Shown piece after piece: positions 10,552-20,140 of a stretch of DNA of 64,000 nucleotides; positions within the stretch are counted from its first letter, which is position 1; every line of letters begins with the position of its first letter. This DNA is from Nosema muscidifuracis. Taxonomy: Eukaryota > Microsporidia > Nosematidae. Below the pieces are notes generated by a model that had not been told where the DNA came from, did no database searches, and saw nothing but the letters and a program-made list of their open reading frames with translations. Both the position numbers and the translations under genes were made by a program. The stretch covers positions 682,001 to 746,000 of the forward strand of contig JAIOKI010000003.1 of the NCBI GenBank assembly GCA_028335825.1. The letters run 5' to 3'.

Positions 10552-11072
10552 TAAACGAATTAATTTATAAATTGATGAATATTCACTATATTTTTCTTTA
10601 TAAGTAATTATTCATTAAAATATTTTATTTTTTAATAAACCATTTTTATTTAAGAAATTAGTTGAAGATCTTTCATTAAAATTTAAAAAAATTAATGAAT
10701 AATTAAAATATGATATTCATTATAAGAAATTTTCATTAAAATATGATATATTGATAAATAATTAAATATCTTTACTAAATAGATATTCATTATAAGGAAT
10801 TTTCATTGAAATATGATATTCTTATTAAAAAATTTTCATTTTATAAGTATCTTCTTATACTAAAATAATTAAATACCTTTATTCTCATTAAAAAATATCT
10901 TTTCATTAAAATATGAAAGATTGAGAAATAATGAAATATAATTTTTTTATAAGGAATTTTCATTAAAATATGATATATTGATGAATAATTAAATATCTTC
11001 ACAATAAAATATTCATTAATAAGTATTTTTATTCAATTTTTACTTTAACAAAATTTTGCCCCTCTAGGAAAT
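10552..11072. repeat. Gap with roughly 60-70 bp ATTTTCATTAAAATATGATA repeats
   Basis: Units containing GGAATTTTCATTAAAATATGATAT followed by TTGATAAATAATTAAATATC recur about four times between 10640 and 11030. The start signal GCCCCTC of the next gene closes the gap. Confidence 0.65.
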
Positions 11073-11570
11073 ATGAATAAAGAATTTTTTGATGATATCC
11101 AAAAGAATAAGTGCATGAAACTATTTTTTGACTCAATAAAATGTAATATTAGCGAATACGAAGAAACTCGAATTTCTAATTTATCATACGAACTTACTAA
11201 ATCTATTTATGAAAATTATACCTCAGATATTCCTAAGATAGTTAGATCTAAATGTTTTAATCTTAAAGATAAAGATAATCCTACTTTATGTAAGAAAGTA
11301 TATGATGGAATAATCAGTCCTGATGAATATATTAAAATGTCGAATGAGGAAATGAAATCTGTTGATTTAAAGGAAGCTGAGAAGAAGATCTTAAAAGAAA
11401 GTCTGTATGATATACAAATACCAGAAGTACAAGCAGAGACAGACATATTTAAATGTTCACAATGTGGAAAAAGAAAGACCTCTTATAGACAATTACAGAC
11501 GAGATCAGCTGATGAACCTATGACCACATTCGTGACATGCGTATGTGGTCATAAATGGAAGTTTTCCTAG
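11073..11570 (+). CDS. DST1: Transcription elongation factor TFIIS, short form
   Basis: TFIIS reaches the RNA polymerase II active site and triggers cleavage of backtracked RNA. The 165 residues cover the central three-helix domain (RSKCFNLKDKDNPTLCKKVYDGIISPDEYIKMSNEEMKS in part) and the C-terminal zinc ribbon. The catalytic acidic hairpin is intact as RSADEPMT (Asp147, Glu148). The usual N-terminal LW domain is absent, which is common in reduced genomes. The first zinc pair is C128-x2-C131, but the second is C156-x-C158, one residue shorter than the family CxxC. The start lies just after GCCCCTC. Confidence 0.92.
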   Translation: MNKEFFDDIQKNKCMKLFFDSIKCNISEYEETRISNLSYELTKSIYENYTSDIPKIVRSKCFNLKDKDNPTLCKKVYDGIISPDEYIKMSNEEMKSVDLKEAEKKILKESLYDIQIPEVQAETDIFKCSQCGKRKTSYRQLQTRSADEPMTTFVTCVCGHKWKFS

Positions 11571-11601
11571 AATAAAAAATTAAAAGGATTCGTTTTATAG
11601 A

Positions 11602-11991
11602 TTAATTTATCTTTATCAAATTATAAATCTTATCTAAAATATATTTCTTAAATTTCTTCTTATTATCTCCTTCTACTTTAATAAAATAATTATCCATTTC
11701 TATTATTGTTATATTAAACATATTTTCATGCTTAACTTTCATGACACCATTCTTACCAACAAAATAATTATAAAATGAAGGAGGAATTTTCATAATACAT
11801 AGATCTTCATTCTTATCACTTCTCAAAATCATACAACTTGTATGATCTACATATCCTTTAATAACTAAATCTTCTTTTTTTAATTTATCTTTACTAATTA
11901 ATAATCTATTCGATTGTAAATCACATATTAACTTCTTATATTTTGTACTTAGATTTTTAACAAAAAATTCATCATTTTCTTCTTTGTACAT
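11602..11991 (-). CDS. Small KH-domain RNA-binding protein
   Basis: A 129-residue protein with one clear KH domain in its C-terminal half: IPPSFYNYFVGKNGVMKVKHE contains the GxxG loop (GKNG) with flanking helices, followed by a beta strand FNITIIEMDNYFIKVEG and a closing helix. The N-terminal 60 residues are lysine-rich and unassigned. ASCC1-like and other single-KH proteins share this arrangement, but I cannot choose a family. The start is unusual: AAAGGGT directly precedes the ATG, the GGG form of the microsporidian start signal. Confidence 0.75.
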   Translation of the reverse strand: MYKEENDEFFVKNLSTKYKKLICDLQSNRLLISKDKLKKEDLVIKGYVDHTSCMILRSDKNEDLCIMKIPPSFYNYFVGKNGVMKVKHENMFNITIIEMDNYFIKVEGDNKKKFKKYILDKIYNLIKIN

Positions 11992-12269
11992 ACCCTTTAT
12001 AAGAAATCATATTAAAATTATATTTGTTTGATTTTAAAATTAATACGTTTATATCTTACTTATGATTTTATAATCATTATTATCTTACTTAATATTTTAA
12101 TCTTACTTATGATTTTATAATCCTTATTATCTTATCTTATATTATATCTTATATTATCTTACTTAATATTTTTTATCTTACTTATTATCTTATATTTTAT
12201 AATCATTATTATCTTATCTTATATTATCTTACTTATGATTTTATAATCATTATTATCTTACTTATTAAA

Positions 12270-12956
12270 TTATATCAATTTCTCTAAAAAATACATCATC
12301 TTAATTGTCTCTAATAATTTCCTATAAAATAATATTATAAATATCATATCATCTTTAGATCTCTTATTACTTAAACAACTCCTTAATCCTATAAAATAAA
12401 GTGTACCAAATATTCTACATTTTTCACAATCTAAACATCCAATTTCTTTTAATATTTTATTTATTGATTCTGCATAAACAAGATTTTCATCCTTTTTATA
12501 ATTATTTCCATAAAAGTTATTTTTATGCTTAATTTTATTTCTTATATAAACAAAAAGAAGCATAAAATTCTTATAAAACTTTCTACATTTCAAATATCTC
12601 CCTACATTATGATAATAAAAGAAGTATAAGTTATAATAATTATAACTTATATGTATACTTATAGCATAATGTATACCTGAAACTAATTGGTACATTTCTT
12701 TAGTAGTACAATAAGAATATATTTTAGTCCAGATTTCTTTACCATTAGAACAGTTTGTTTTAGATTCTGTAGTTTTTATAATATTAATATTTTTGGTACA
12801 TCCAAATAAACTACATCTCTTTAAAATTGGACATGATTCTGGTTTTATAATTATATTTATGAAATTATTATATTTAATAATTTTATTGATATTTGATCTT
12901 TCATCAGATGTTATATTAATTAGAAGATATGAAAGTATTCTTGGAGTTAATAACAT
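12270..12956 (-). CDS. ERO1: ER oxidoreductin ERO1, minimal form
   Basis: ERO1 is the FAD enzyme of the ER lumen that passes oxidising equivalents to protein disulfide isomerase. Only 228 residues are present, under half of the fungal length. The key parts can still be read. C48-x4-C53 fits the shuttle cysteine pair. YQLVSGIHYAISIHISYNYY corresponds to the FAD-contacting SGMHASISTHL segment. GCLDCEKCRIFG (Cys174, 177, 180) corresponds to the active-site CxxCxxCRLWG. The N-terminus is hydrophobic (ILSYLLINI) and may act as a short signal. The ATG follows ACCCTTAA. The gene's start region is reiterated upstream (see the repeat entry). Confidence 0.9.
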   Translation of the reverse strand: MLLTPRILSYLLINITSDERSNINKIIKYNNFINIIIKPESCPILKRCSLFGCTKNINIIKTTESKTNCSNGKEIWTKIYSYCTTKEMYQLVSGIHYAISIHISYNYYNLYFFYYHNVGRYLKCRKFYKNFMLLFVYIRNKIKHKNNFYGNNYKKDENLVYAESINKILKEIGCLDCEKCRIFGTLYFIGLRSCLSNKRSKDDMIFIILFYRKLLETIKMMYFLEKLI

Positions 12957-13575
12957 TTAAGGGTAATTAAAATTAGATTATGGTAATTTAATAAAATAAT
13001 ACTTGATGTTAATAACATTTAAGGTATAATTATTTAATAGAATAATTCTTCATGTTAATAACATAAAAGGGTGATTGTAAATTATAATAACTTAAAAATA
13101 ATTATTTAATAGAATAATTCTTCAAGTTAATAACATTTAAGGGTGATTGTAAATTATAATAATTTCAAAATAATTATTTAATAAAATAATTGTTCAAGTT
13201 AATAACATTTAAGGGTGATCGTAAATTATAATAATAAAATATATTTATAATTAACTTAAAAATAATAATAAAATATATTTATAGTTAACTTAAAATAATA
13301 ATTTAAAATTATGAAGGATCTTTTTCTTAAAAAATATTGAAACATCCAATTAAAATAATAAATAAAACAGAAATTTTATAATAAGGCGGTAATTAATAGA
13401 AAAATGTCAAAAAGAAATTAAAAATATATAAAGATAAAACAAAAAAATACTAATAAAAAATTAATAATAAAAGTTAAGAAACAAATTGTTAAGTTCGTTT
13501 TATAAATATTTAAATCACAAATGAAACAAATTTCCCTCCTTTTTTTTATAAATTTTTAAAAATAATAAAACCCCA
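12957..13575. repeat. Array repeating the ERO1 start region, then H3 upstream region
   Basis: GTTAATAACATTTAAGGGTGAT and its variants recur at about 13008, 13054, 13125 and 13198, in addition to the copy that forms the ERO1 start. Read on the minus strand, each is a CCC-like signal followed by an ATG and the codons for Leu-Leu-Thr, then usually a stop. Spacers of about 46 to 73 bp carry TAATTATTTAATAGAATAATTC. The right third is plain AT-rich sequence up to the ACCCC signal of histone H3. Confidence 0.8.
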
Positions 13576-14016
13576 ATGGCTAGAACTAAACAATCAGCAA
13601 AAAAGACAACAGGTGGTAAAGCTCCAAGAAAGCAAATATCAGCTAAGTCCACTAAGAAGACACCAAGTGGTACACCAGGATCTACAGAGAAGAGACCAAG
13701 AGCTAGACATAGATCTGGTGCTCTTGTTCTTAAAGAAATCAGAAGATATCAGAAGAGTACAGAGTGTTTGATTAGAAGACTTCCTTTCCAGAGACATTGC
13801 CGTAGTATCGTGAGAGAATCCAATAATGCAGCAGAGATTAGATTTCAAGGTCCAGCACTTGCTGCTATTCAGGAGGCAGTTGAGTCTTATTTAGTTGGTT
13901 TATTTGAGGATTCATTATTGTGTGCTACACATGCAAGAAGATGTACAGTTATGCCAAGAGATATCTTGTTGACACTTAAACTGAGATCAAGAGTGATCAA
14001 CACATGGACTGATTAA
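13576..14016 (+). CDS. HHT1: Histone H3, divergent
   Basis: The core histone H3, 146 residues. The tail begins [19 protein letters not shown], so Lys4, Lys9 and Lys14 are kept, but Arg8 is Lys and Ser10 is Thr. The Lys27 region reads STKKTPS, so Arg26 is Lys and Ser28 is Thr. [20 protein letters not shown] and [22 protein letters not shown] mark the fold. The tail-to-core linker is about three residues longer than usual. Loop 1 ([12 protein letters not shown]) has two extra residues and no Lys79. The C-terminus is extended to end INTWTD. CCCC immediately precedes the ATG. Divergent H3 is known from microsporidia. Confidence 0.96.
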   Translation: MARTKQSAKKTTGGKAPRKQISAKSTKKTPSGTPGSTEKRPRARHRSGALVLKEIRRYQKSTECLIRRLPFQRHCRSIVRESNNAAEIRFQGPALAAIQEAVESYLVGLFEDSLLCATHARRCTVMPRDILLTLKLRSRVINTWTD

Positions 14017-14447
14017 ATAAGTGTTGAATTAAAAGGATTTAAAAAAGATTTTCTTTCTTATTAATTTTGTAAATTAATATTTTATACAATAATATTTTAT
14101 AAGAATAGTTTCATTATATGATATTTTATAAGAATAGTTTTATTATACAATAATATTTTATATAAATAGTTTCATTATACAATAATAATCTTAATTATAT
14201 AATATTTTATAGGAATAGTTTCATTATATAATATTCTATACAATATGTTAAATCTCAAATAAATCAATTAATTATTCTCAAATAAATAAATTATTCCCAA
14301 ATCTATTAATTCATCTCAAATAAATCAATTATTCCCAAATCTATTAATTATTCTCAAATAAGTAATTCTTATAAAAAATTCCTATAAAAATTTATATACA
14401 ATAAATATTTTAATTCTTTTTATTTTATATATTATATTTTTAATTAA
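14017..14447. repeat. Gap with two tandem arrays
   Basis: From about 14075 to 14240 a 30-33 bp unit around TTTTATAAGAATAGTTTCAT is repeated about five times. From 14265 to 14360 a unit around CTCAAATAAATCAATTATTCCC is repeated about three times. The gap lies between two 3' ends. No gene was seen. Confidence 0.7.
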
Positions 14448-15266
14448 TTATTTTCTTAATATACTAAATATAAATAATATATACATTCCTGATATTAAAT
14501 ATATATTATAATTTCTTATATACATCATAAATAGAAGATTACTTACTAGTATCATATTAGCATACATTATTCCATATATTTGTATATATACTATAGTACT
14601 GATATAAATCATTAAAGATACTAAGTAGTATATTATATTATCTACTATAGAAAAGGAATATACTTTAAATATCTCAACTATAGATGTTCTCCAAAATAAT
14701 AGAATAAAAAAAGAGTACATAATTGATATCATAAAAGAAGATAAAATAAGGTATTCCTTAATTCCTACCTCATTACATATTATATTTACTACTATAGTAT
14801 AAGAGACATATGATAAAGTACCTAATATACTACTAGAAGTTGATGAAATAATATCTTCTAAATTAATGAACAAAGAAGGAAGAATCATTATACTAGATAT
14901 TATCATAATAAGAGAGTATATTATATAATGGAATAAATTATTAGGAATATTATCTGATATTAAATACTTGAACATGATAGATATTAAATATCCTAAGGAT
15001 GATATAAGTATAGTATAATCCATACTAAGAATATTACTACTTGTTACCATTTTATATATATAACCAATAAAGAAGATTCCACTCATAGTAGCACCCAATA
15101 GACTTCTTTCTTTGTATTTCATTTTATATCTTAATTTTAATAAAATACATGTAACAGGAACAAGAAGAAGATCTGTAGTGAATGTAGCAGGAGATTGTGG
15201 AAAAGTGAATTTATAAGTAGATAATACAGAAAGAAATTGACCAGTAAGACATCTAATAATATTCAT
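14448..15266 (-). CDS. Multi-pass membrane protein, possible drug/metabolite-type transporter
   Basis: A very hydrophobic 272-residue protein with about nine to ten predicted membrane helices and short loops. The opening segment (SVLSTYKFTFPQSPATFTTDLLLVPVTCILL) and the even spacing of helices resemble the drug/metabolite transporter superfamily, which includes nucleotide-sugar carriers. I see no diagnostic motif. A family-specific call is therefore not supported. The start has CCCC a few bases upstream. A second signal-plus-ATG lies 37 bases further upstream and out of frame. Confidence 0.6.
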   Translation of the reverse strand: MNIIRCLTGQFLSVLSTYKFTFPQSPATFTTDLLLVPVTCILLKLRYKMKYKERSLLGATMSGIFFIGYIYKMVTSSNILSMDYTILISSLGYLISIMFKYLISDNIPNNLFHYIIYSLIMIISSIMILPSLFINLEDIISSTSSSILGTLSYVSYTIVVNIICNEVGIKEYLILSSFMISIMYSFFILLFWRTSIVEIFKVYSFSIVDNIIYYLVSLMIYISTIVYIQIYGIMYANMILVSNLLFMMYIRNYNIYLISGMYILFIFSILRK

Positions 15267-15822
15267 GTAGGGGTGAAAAAAATAAATAAAGAAAAAGAAG
15301 CATAAAGGGGTAAGAAAAAATTAATTAAAATATGAAGGGAAGTAATATATAAAAAAAAGATTATTATGAAATTTATGAAAGTTAAAATAAGATTATTGAA
15401 ATTTAGGATAGTTAAAATAAAATGATAAGTATTATTAAAAAAGATAACAAATATATAAATAAATTCTGAAAAGCTAAAATAAGATTTTGAGTATTATTAA
15501 ATATGAGAAAAAACTCATTATGAAATTTAGGGAAGTTAAAATAAAATGATAAGTAAATTAAAAAAGAGAAAAAACTCATTATGAAATTTAGGAAAGTTAA
15601 AATAAAATGATAAGTATTATTAAATATGAGAAAAAGCTCATTATTGAAATTTAGGAAAAGTTAAAATAAAATGATAAGTATTATTAAATATGAGAAAAAG
15701 CTCATTATTGAAATTTAGGAAAATTAAAATTATTTCTAACTCATCTGAAATTTCATTGTTTTAAAACTATCAAATTATCTTCATTCATAAAATAAATCTA
15801 AATTTATTTTCTACCCTACAAA
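15267..15822. repeat. Divergent promoter gap with a 65-70 bp tandem array and an upstream reading frame
   Basis: The right two thirds (about 15370-15730) hold about five copies of a unit containing GTTAAAATAAAATGATAAGTA and CTCATTATTGAAATTTAGG. Near 15303, on the minus strand, ACCCCTTTATG starts a 16-codon frame that overlaps the start of the membrane protein gene. The PP2A start signal CTACCC closes the gap. Confidence 0.7.
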
Positions 15823-16728
15823 ATGATTGAAGCCTTTCTTGATAAACTTTATAGATGTGAATATCTCACAGAATCAGAAGTACAAGAACTTTGTAAAATT
15901 GCTATAGATGTATTTATAAAGGAAGATAATGTAGTAAATGTAAATGGTCCTGTAACCGTATGTGGAGATGTACATGGACAATTTCATGATCTAATGGAGC
16001 TATTTAAAGTAGGAGGACTTCCTCCTTACACAAACTATCTTTTTATGGGAGACTATGTGGATAGAGGATATCATTCAGTAGAGACACTTTCTATACTTTT
16101 GTGTTTAAAAGTAAAATACCCTACAAGAATATTCTTACTAAGAGGTAATCATGAATCAAGACAGATCACACAAGTTTATGGATTTTTTGATGAATGTATT
16201 AGAAAATATGCTACTGCTAATGTATGGAGACATTTTACTGATTTATTCGACTATCTTCCTGTAAGTGCTGTGGTAAATAATGATACATTCTGCTGCCATG
16301 GAGGACTTAGCCCTTCTTTTGAGACATTAGACCAACTAAAGAGCATAGACAGAAGAGTAGAAGTTCCTCATGAAGGAGCCATGTGTGACTTGCTCTGGTC
16401 TGATCCTGATGAGAATCAGGGTTGGGGTCCTTCTCCAAGGGGTGCAGGATATACTTTCGGACCTGATATAACTAACCAGTTTACTACTAAAAATAATTTG
16501 AAGATGATTTGTAGAGCTCATCAGCTTGTCATGGATGGATATTCTTGGAATCATGATAAACACTGTGTGACGATATTCAGTGCACCAAATTACTGCTATA
16601 GATGCGGAAACTTAGCTACTCTTATGCAGATGGATGAATATGGAAGATATGATTTTACACAATTTGAACCATCTCCAGTAAAAGTAGAAGATTTTGTAGT
16701 ATCCAAGATTCCAGACTACTTTCTTTGA
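15823..16728 (+). CDS. PPH21: Protein phosphatase 2A catalytic subunit
   Basis: A Ser/Thr phosphatase of the PPP family, 301 residues, the normal length. The three metal-binding signatures are present: [16 protein letters not shown] and RGNHESRQ, with the later His residues in [11 protein letters not shown] and the [12 protein letters not shown] segment typical of PP2A. The C-terminus ends PDYFL, keeping the Tyr and the terminal Leu that are modified to control holoenzyme assembly. The start follows TACCC. A PP4 or PP6 assignment is less likely given the tail. The B56 subunit at 7577-9052 is its expected partner. It converges on the VPS13-like gene. Confidence 0.95.
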   Translation: MIEAFLDKLYRCEYLTESEVQELCKIAIDVFIKEDNVVNVNGPVTVCGDVHGQFHDLMELFKVGGLPPYTNYLFMGDYVDRGYHSVETLSILLCLKVKYPTRIFLLRGNHESRQITQVYGFFDECIRKYATANVWRHFTDLFDYLPVSAVVNNDTFCCHGGLSPSFETLDQLKSIDRRVEVPHEGAMCDLLWSDPDENQGWGPSPRGAGYTFGPDITNQFTTKNNLKMICRAHQLVMDGYSWNHDKHCVTIFSAPNYCYRCGNLATLMQMDEYGRYDFTQFEPSPVKVEDFVVSKIPDYFL

Positions 16729-16789
16729 TTAAAGATAATTTAGTCATCTATTATTTTTTAGAAAAAATAAAATCATTTAATGTGTTATT

Positions 16790-19306
16790 TTACAGAAGAT
16801 ATTCACATAGAGATGTTATAAATTCCTTTCTTTCTACTTCTATCTTAATATTACCTATCATAAAATACTTATTCATCTCTCTAACTGATATATCATCCAA
16901 ACATATTTCTTTAATATTTAATTTACTGCTCATAAGAAGTCTTTTGTTAGTCAAAATCAAGCAAGTATCTTTTTCACATCTCATCTTATAAGAAATAGTA
17001 GCATAAGTACCATCTTTAAAAGATTCTCCTTTTAATTTATCATTCATCTTATTAAATATATAGAAAGATACTGACAATCCATAATCATACTTACTTATAG
17101 ATAATCTCATAGGCATAGGATATCTAAGTCTATGCTCTGTTGTCATACCTGTATACCAGGGTACTGGCAAATTAGTATCATCTTTATAACCTAAATACAC
17201 AGTTTTACTGTAAATATTATTACGAATATTCTTAAAAAAGATTCCTATAAGTTTACTACTTACCATATTAGTATAATATTTATAAACTATTTCTCCTAGT
17301 CTAGTAAAATTCCCTTTAAAATAATCTAAAACCATGCTATCTAATTTTATATCAGTTAGATATTTATAATATACAGTACAATGAATACTATTTATGACTA
17401 GAGACTTAAACTCAAAATCTGTAATATTTGAAGATTGAGAATTAAAATGTCTATATAAGAAATATATTTTGTTAAATATACCATCATAATTAAGATTAAA
17501 ATTACCTACATTTACAAATACTTCCTTATTAATTATATCGATATTAAGTATATTATCAGAGGTAGTCTTAAATATTATGGGATGCTTAGTATTATATTCT
17601 TGATTATCAACTTGGATACTTCTTATATTTATCTTAATTATCTCTTCAGATATGAAACATGATATATCACTGATTGTACAAGAATAAATCTCTAAATTTG
17701 ATGTGTTATATAAATTAACATTGATATATTGTAAATCAAATTTGTATTTCCCTGATTTCGTATTAGTATCTAAAAATGAATAATCTGTATTTCTTAATGT
17801 ATGTATGATATTATCACTAATATTAATACAACCTCTTTCTATTAAAAATAATCCATCATTAAATTTTAAATTACATTCCTCTAGAAAATAATTAGTCCCA
17901 AGTAAGACTTCTAAATCACAATTAATATTTCCATACTTGTATTGTAAACAACTACTAATGATTTTGATATCTTGATAAATTATATGAATATGATAAATTT
18001 TAGCAACAATCTTAATAGAAGATTCCTCATTATTTAAATAATTAATTAAATTTTGTGGATCAGAAATTTTTACATTGTATCCATTAATAACAAAAGCATC
18101 ATCAATATATTTAACTTCAAGATATTGACAACTATTACCACAACTAATCTCATTATTAAATGATATTTTATCACTAAAATTCTCTTTACTTAGATATATA
18201 GCCTTTTCTATTACATTTCCAAATATATTGATATTATCAAATAATATATCACAATCAATATATTTACTTATCAAATCTTCATTAATTGTAAAAGAATTAG
18301 TGTATTCTAATTGATTTTTACCTTCATAAATAACAAGATTCTTAATTTGTATGTAGTCACTGATCAGAAGACTATTTATTAAAATAGTATCATTAATTTT
18401 GATATTTTTTATATCTTTATCGATATTAAATGAAATATTATTTCCAAGAATATTCATATTGACAAATAAATTGAAGCAAAGAAAGCACTTAATTATTTCT
18501 AAATGACTTTTTAGTGAATATGTAGAAGCTTTTAAAGGTGTTGAGCAATTTGGAAATCTGTAGATATCAATTGAAATACTAGGCCCTGTATATTTCATAT
18601 AAAAATCTTCACTGGATAATACCCAAAAGGATTTTCTGCTAATAACAATATTTTTCAATTTAATGTTCTCGTATTTAATTTTACGAAAATTAATTTTCCA
18701 ATTCTTACTTTTTGAGACTATAATATTTCTTAAGCAAACATGTCCATTTTTTATATTAATTTTATCAACATTGAAATTATATTTCACATCAAAGTTATCG
18801 ATAAAATCTATAATATTGGAAGACTCTTCATTATTTCCTAAGTGAAATAGAGAATTAAATACTTTAAAATCTAAGCATCCCTTTTTTATTTCATATCCTT
18901 TAATTTCTCTTGAAATTTGATTTATGCTAAATATTTTGATATTCTTGTAGAATATTTCTATTCCTCTAATGATATCATCTATAATTTCCAAAATTTTAAT
19001 TTCGAAATCTCCATAATAAATAACTATTTTTGTTATTTGTATATTTAAGTTCCCACTATTAGTATCATTAAAAGAAGGAATATCATCGATATTAAGTACT
19101 ACATCGTGAATTTGTAATGTATGTTCAGTAAATGAAAATATGTATTTTAAATGTGATATACGACTTGATATATTAGGAATGAAATTAGGATTTAGAGATA
19201 CATTGTATAAATCCAGTGTCCTTGTGATTATGTTGTAAGAAAGATTTGATGGAATTATATCTGTTATGTACTTAGATATATAGTTTGATATTAATGACTT
19301 GATCAT
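16790..19306 (-). CDS. Short VPS13-like (chorein) lipid transfer protein
   Basis: VPS13 proteins form hydrophobic grooves that move lipids between membranes at contact sites. The N-terminus is a chorein-type start, MIKSLISNYISKYI followed by LDLYNVSLNPNFI, which matches the family's MLExLVAxxLNxxLGxYV and the following strand. The middle is a long run of alternating hydrophobic strands. The end, LILTNKRLLMSS and ICLDDISVREM, resembles the C-terminal PH-like domain of VPS13. At 838 residues it is roughly a quarter of yeast Vps13, so most of the bridge is missing. CCCC lies upstream of the ATG. Confidence 0.75.
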   Translation of the reverse strand: MIKSLISNYISKYITDIIPSNLSYNIITRTLDLYNVSLNPNFIPNISSRISHLKYIFSFTEHTLQIHDVVLNIDDIPSFNDTNSGNLNIQITKIVIYYGDFEIKILEIIDDIIRGIEIFYKNIKIFSINQISREIKGYEIKKGCLDFKVFNSLFHLGNNEESSNIIDFIDNFDVKYNFNVDKINIKNGHVCLRNIIVSKSKNWKINFRKIKYENIKLKNIVISRKSFWVLSSEDFYMKYTGPSISIDIYRFPNCSTPLKASTYSLKSHLEIIKCFLCFNLFVNMNILGNNISFNIDKDIKNIKINDTILINSLLISDYIQIKNLVIYEGKNQLEYTNSFTINEDLISKYIDCDILFDNINIFGNVIEKAIYLSKENFSDKISFNNEISCGNSCQYLEVKYIDDAFVINGYNVKISDPQNLINYLNNEESSIKIVAKIYHIHIIYQDIKIISSCLQYKYGNINCDLEVLLGTNYFLEECNLKFNDGLFLIERGCINISDNIIHTLRNTDYSFLDTNTKSGKYKFDLQYINVNLYNTSNLEIYSCTISDISCFISEEIIKINIRSIQVDNQEYNTKHPIIFKTTSDNILNIDIINKEVFVNVGNFNLNYDGIFNKIYFLYRHFNSQSSNITDFEFKSLVINSIHCTVYYKYLTDIKLDSMVLDYFKGNFTRLGEIVYKYYTNMVSSKLIGIFFKNIRNNIYSKTVYLGYKDDTNLPVPWYTGMTTEHRLRYPMPMRLSISKYDYGLSVSFYIFNKMNDKLKGESFKDGTYATISYKMRCEKDTCLILTNKRLLMSSKLNIKEICLDDISVREMNKYFMIGNIKIEVERKEFITSLCEYLL

Positions 19307-19513
19307 TTAATGGGGTAGAAGAATTCTACTATTTAATAGAGCAATAAATAAAATTGAACTATTTTGATTTTAATAATTATGCTAAGATTTTTTTTATTTA
19401 TGCTTTTTTGCATAAATTCTAACAAACAAATTAAGTGAAAATATCTATTAATTATTGATATTTTAAAGAACACCATCTTTTGTTTTAAAAATTTCCCCCT
19501 CTGTTTACAACAA

Positions 19514-20140
19514 ATGGAAAGTACAAACCCTAAACAATTTGATTACCTTTTTAAAATAGTACTTATAGGAGATTCTGCAGTAGGAAAAACAAATCTATTA
19601 AGTCAGCTTATTCATAAAAAGTATATAAAAGATAGCCGTGCAACAATTGGTGTTGAATTTGGAACTATGACTTTTAACATTGATAATAAAATTATCAAGG
19701 CTCAGATTTGGGATACTGCTGGGCAAGAAAGATATCAGGCTATAACGCATGCATATTACAGAGGATCTAGTGGTTCTATTTTAGTTTACGATGTCACTGA
19801 CCCTAATACATTAAAAAAAGCTTCAGATATGTGGCTTATACAGCTCAAGAATTACACGGATGATATTCCAATTATGTTAGTAGGAAATAAGAATGATTTA
19901 AATAAAAAAGTTAAAACTGAAGAAGGTAAAGAAGAAGCATTAAGAAATGGACTTATGTATTTTGAAACATCAGCTAAAACAGGTGAAAATGTACAGGAAG
20001 CTTTTTATGAGTTAATTAATGTTATTTATAAAAGGCATAAAGAAAAAGAAGCAAAGATGAATGCTAAGCAAGGTAAAAGTAGTTTTAAAGGAAGAGAAAT
20101 TAAGGATCTGAAGCCAAAAAAAAAGAAAGGATGTTGTTAA
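19514..20140 (+). CDS. YPT31: Rab GTPase of the Rab11/Ypt31 type
   Basis: A small GTPase of exocytic and recycling traffic, 208 residues. DYLFKIVLIGDSAVGKT, TIGVEFGT, IKAQIWDTAGQERYQAIT, GNKNDL and ETSAKTG give all G boxes, and DYLFKIVLIGDS with IGVEF and ERYxAIT is the Rab11 signature. The position after the P-loop Gly is Ala-Val (GDSAVGKT) where most Rabs have Gly-Val. The tail is lysine-rich and ends in CC for double prenylation. CCCCCTC lies upstream of the ATG. Confidence 0.93.
   Translation: MESTNPKQFDYLFKIVLIGDSAVGKTNLLSQLIHKKYIKDSRATIGVEFGTMTFNIDNKIIKAQIWDTAGQERYQAITHAYYRGSSGSILVYDVTDPNTLKKASDMWLIQLKNYTDDIPIMLVGNKNDLNKKVKTEEGKEEALRNGLMYFETSAKTGENVQEAFYELINVIYKRHKEKEAKMNAKQGKSSFKGREIKDLKPKKKKGCC

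Noticed and set aside
16725-16991. 88-codon frame opposite the end of the VPS13-like gene
   Set aside because: It starts at TTG and is antisense to a long gene with family similarity.
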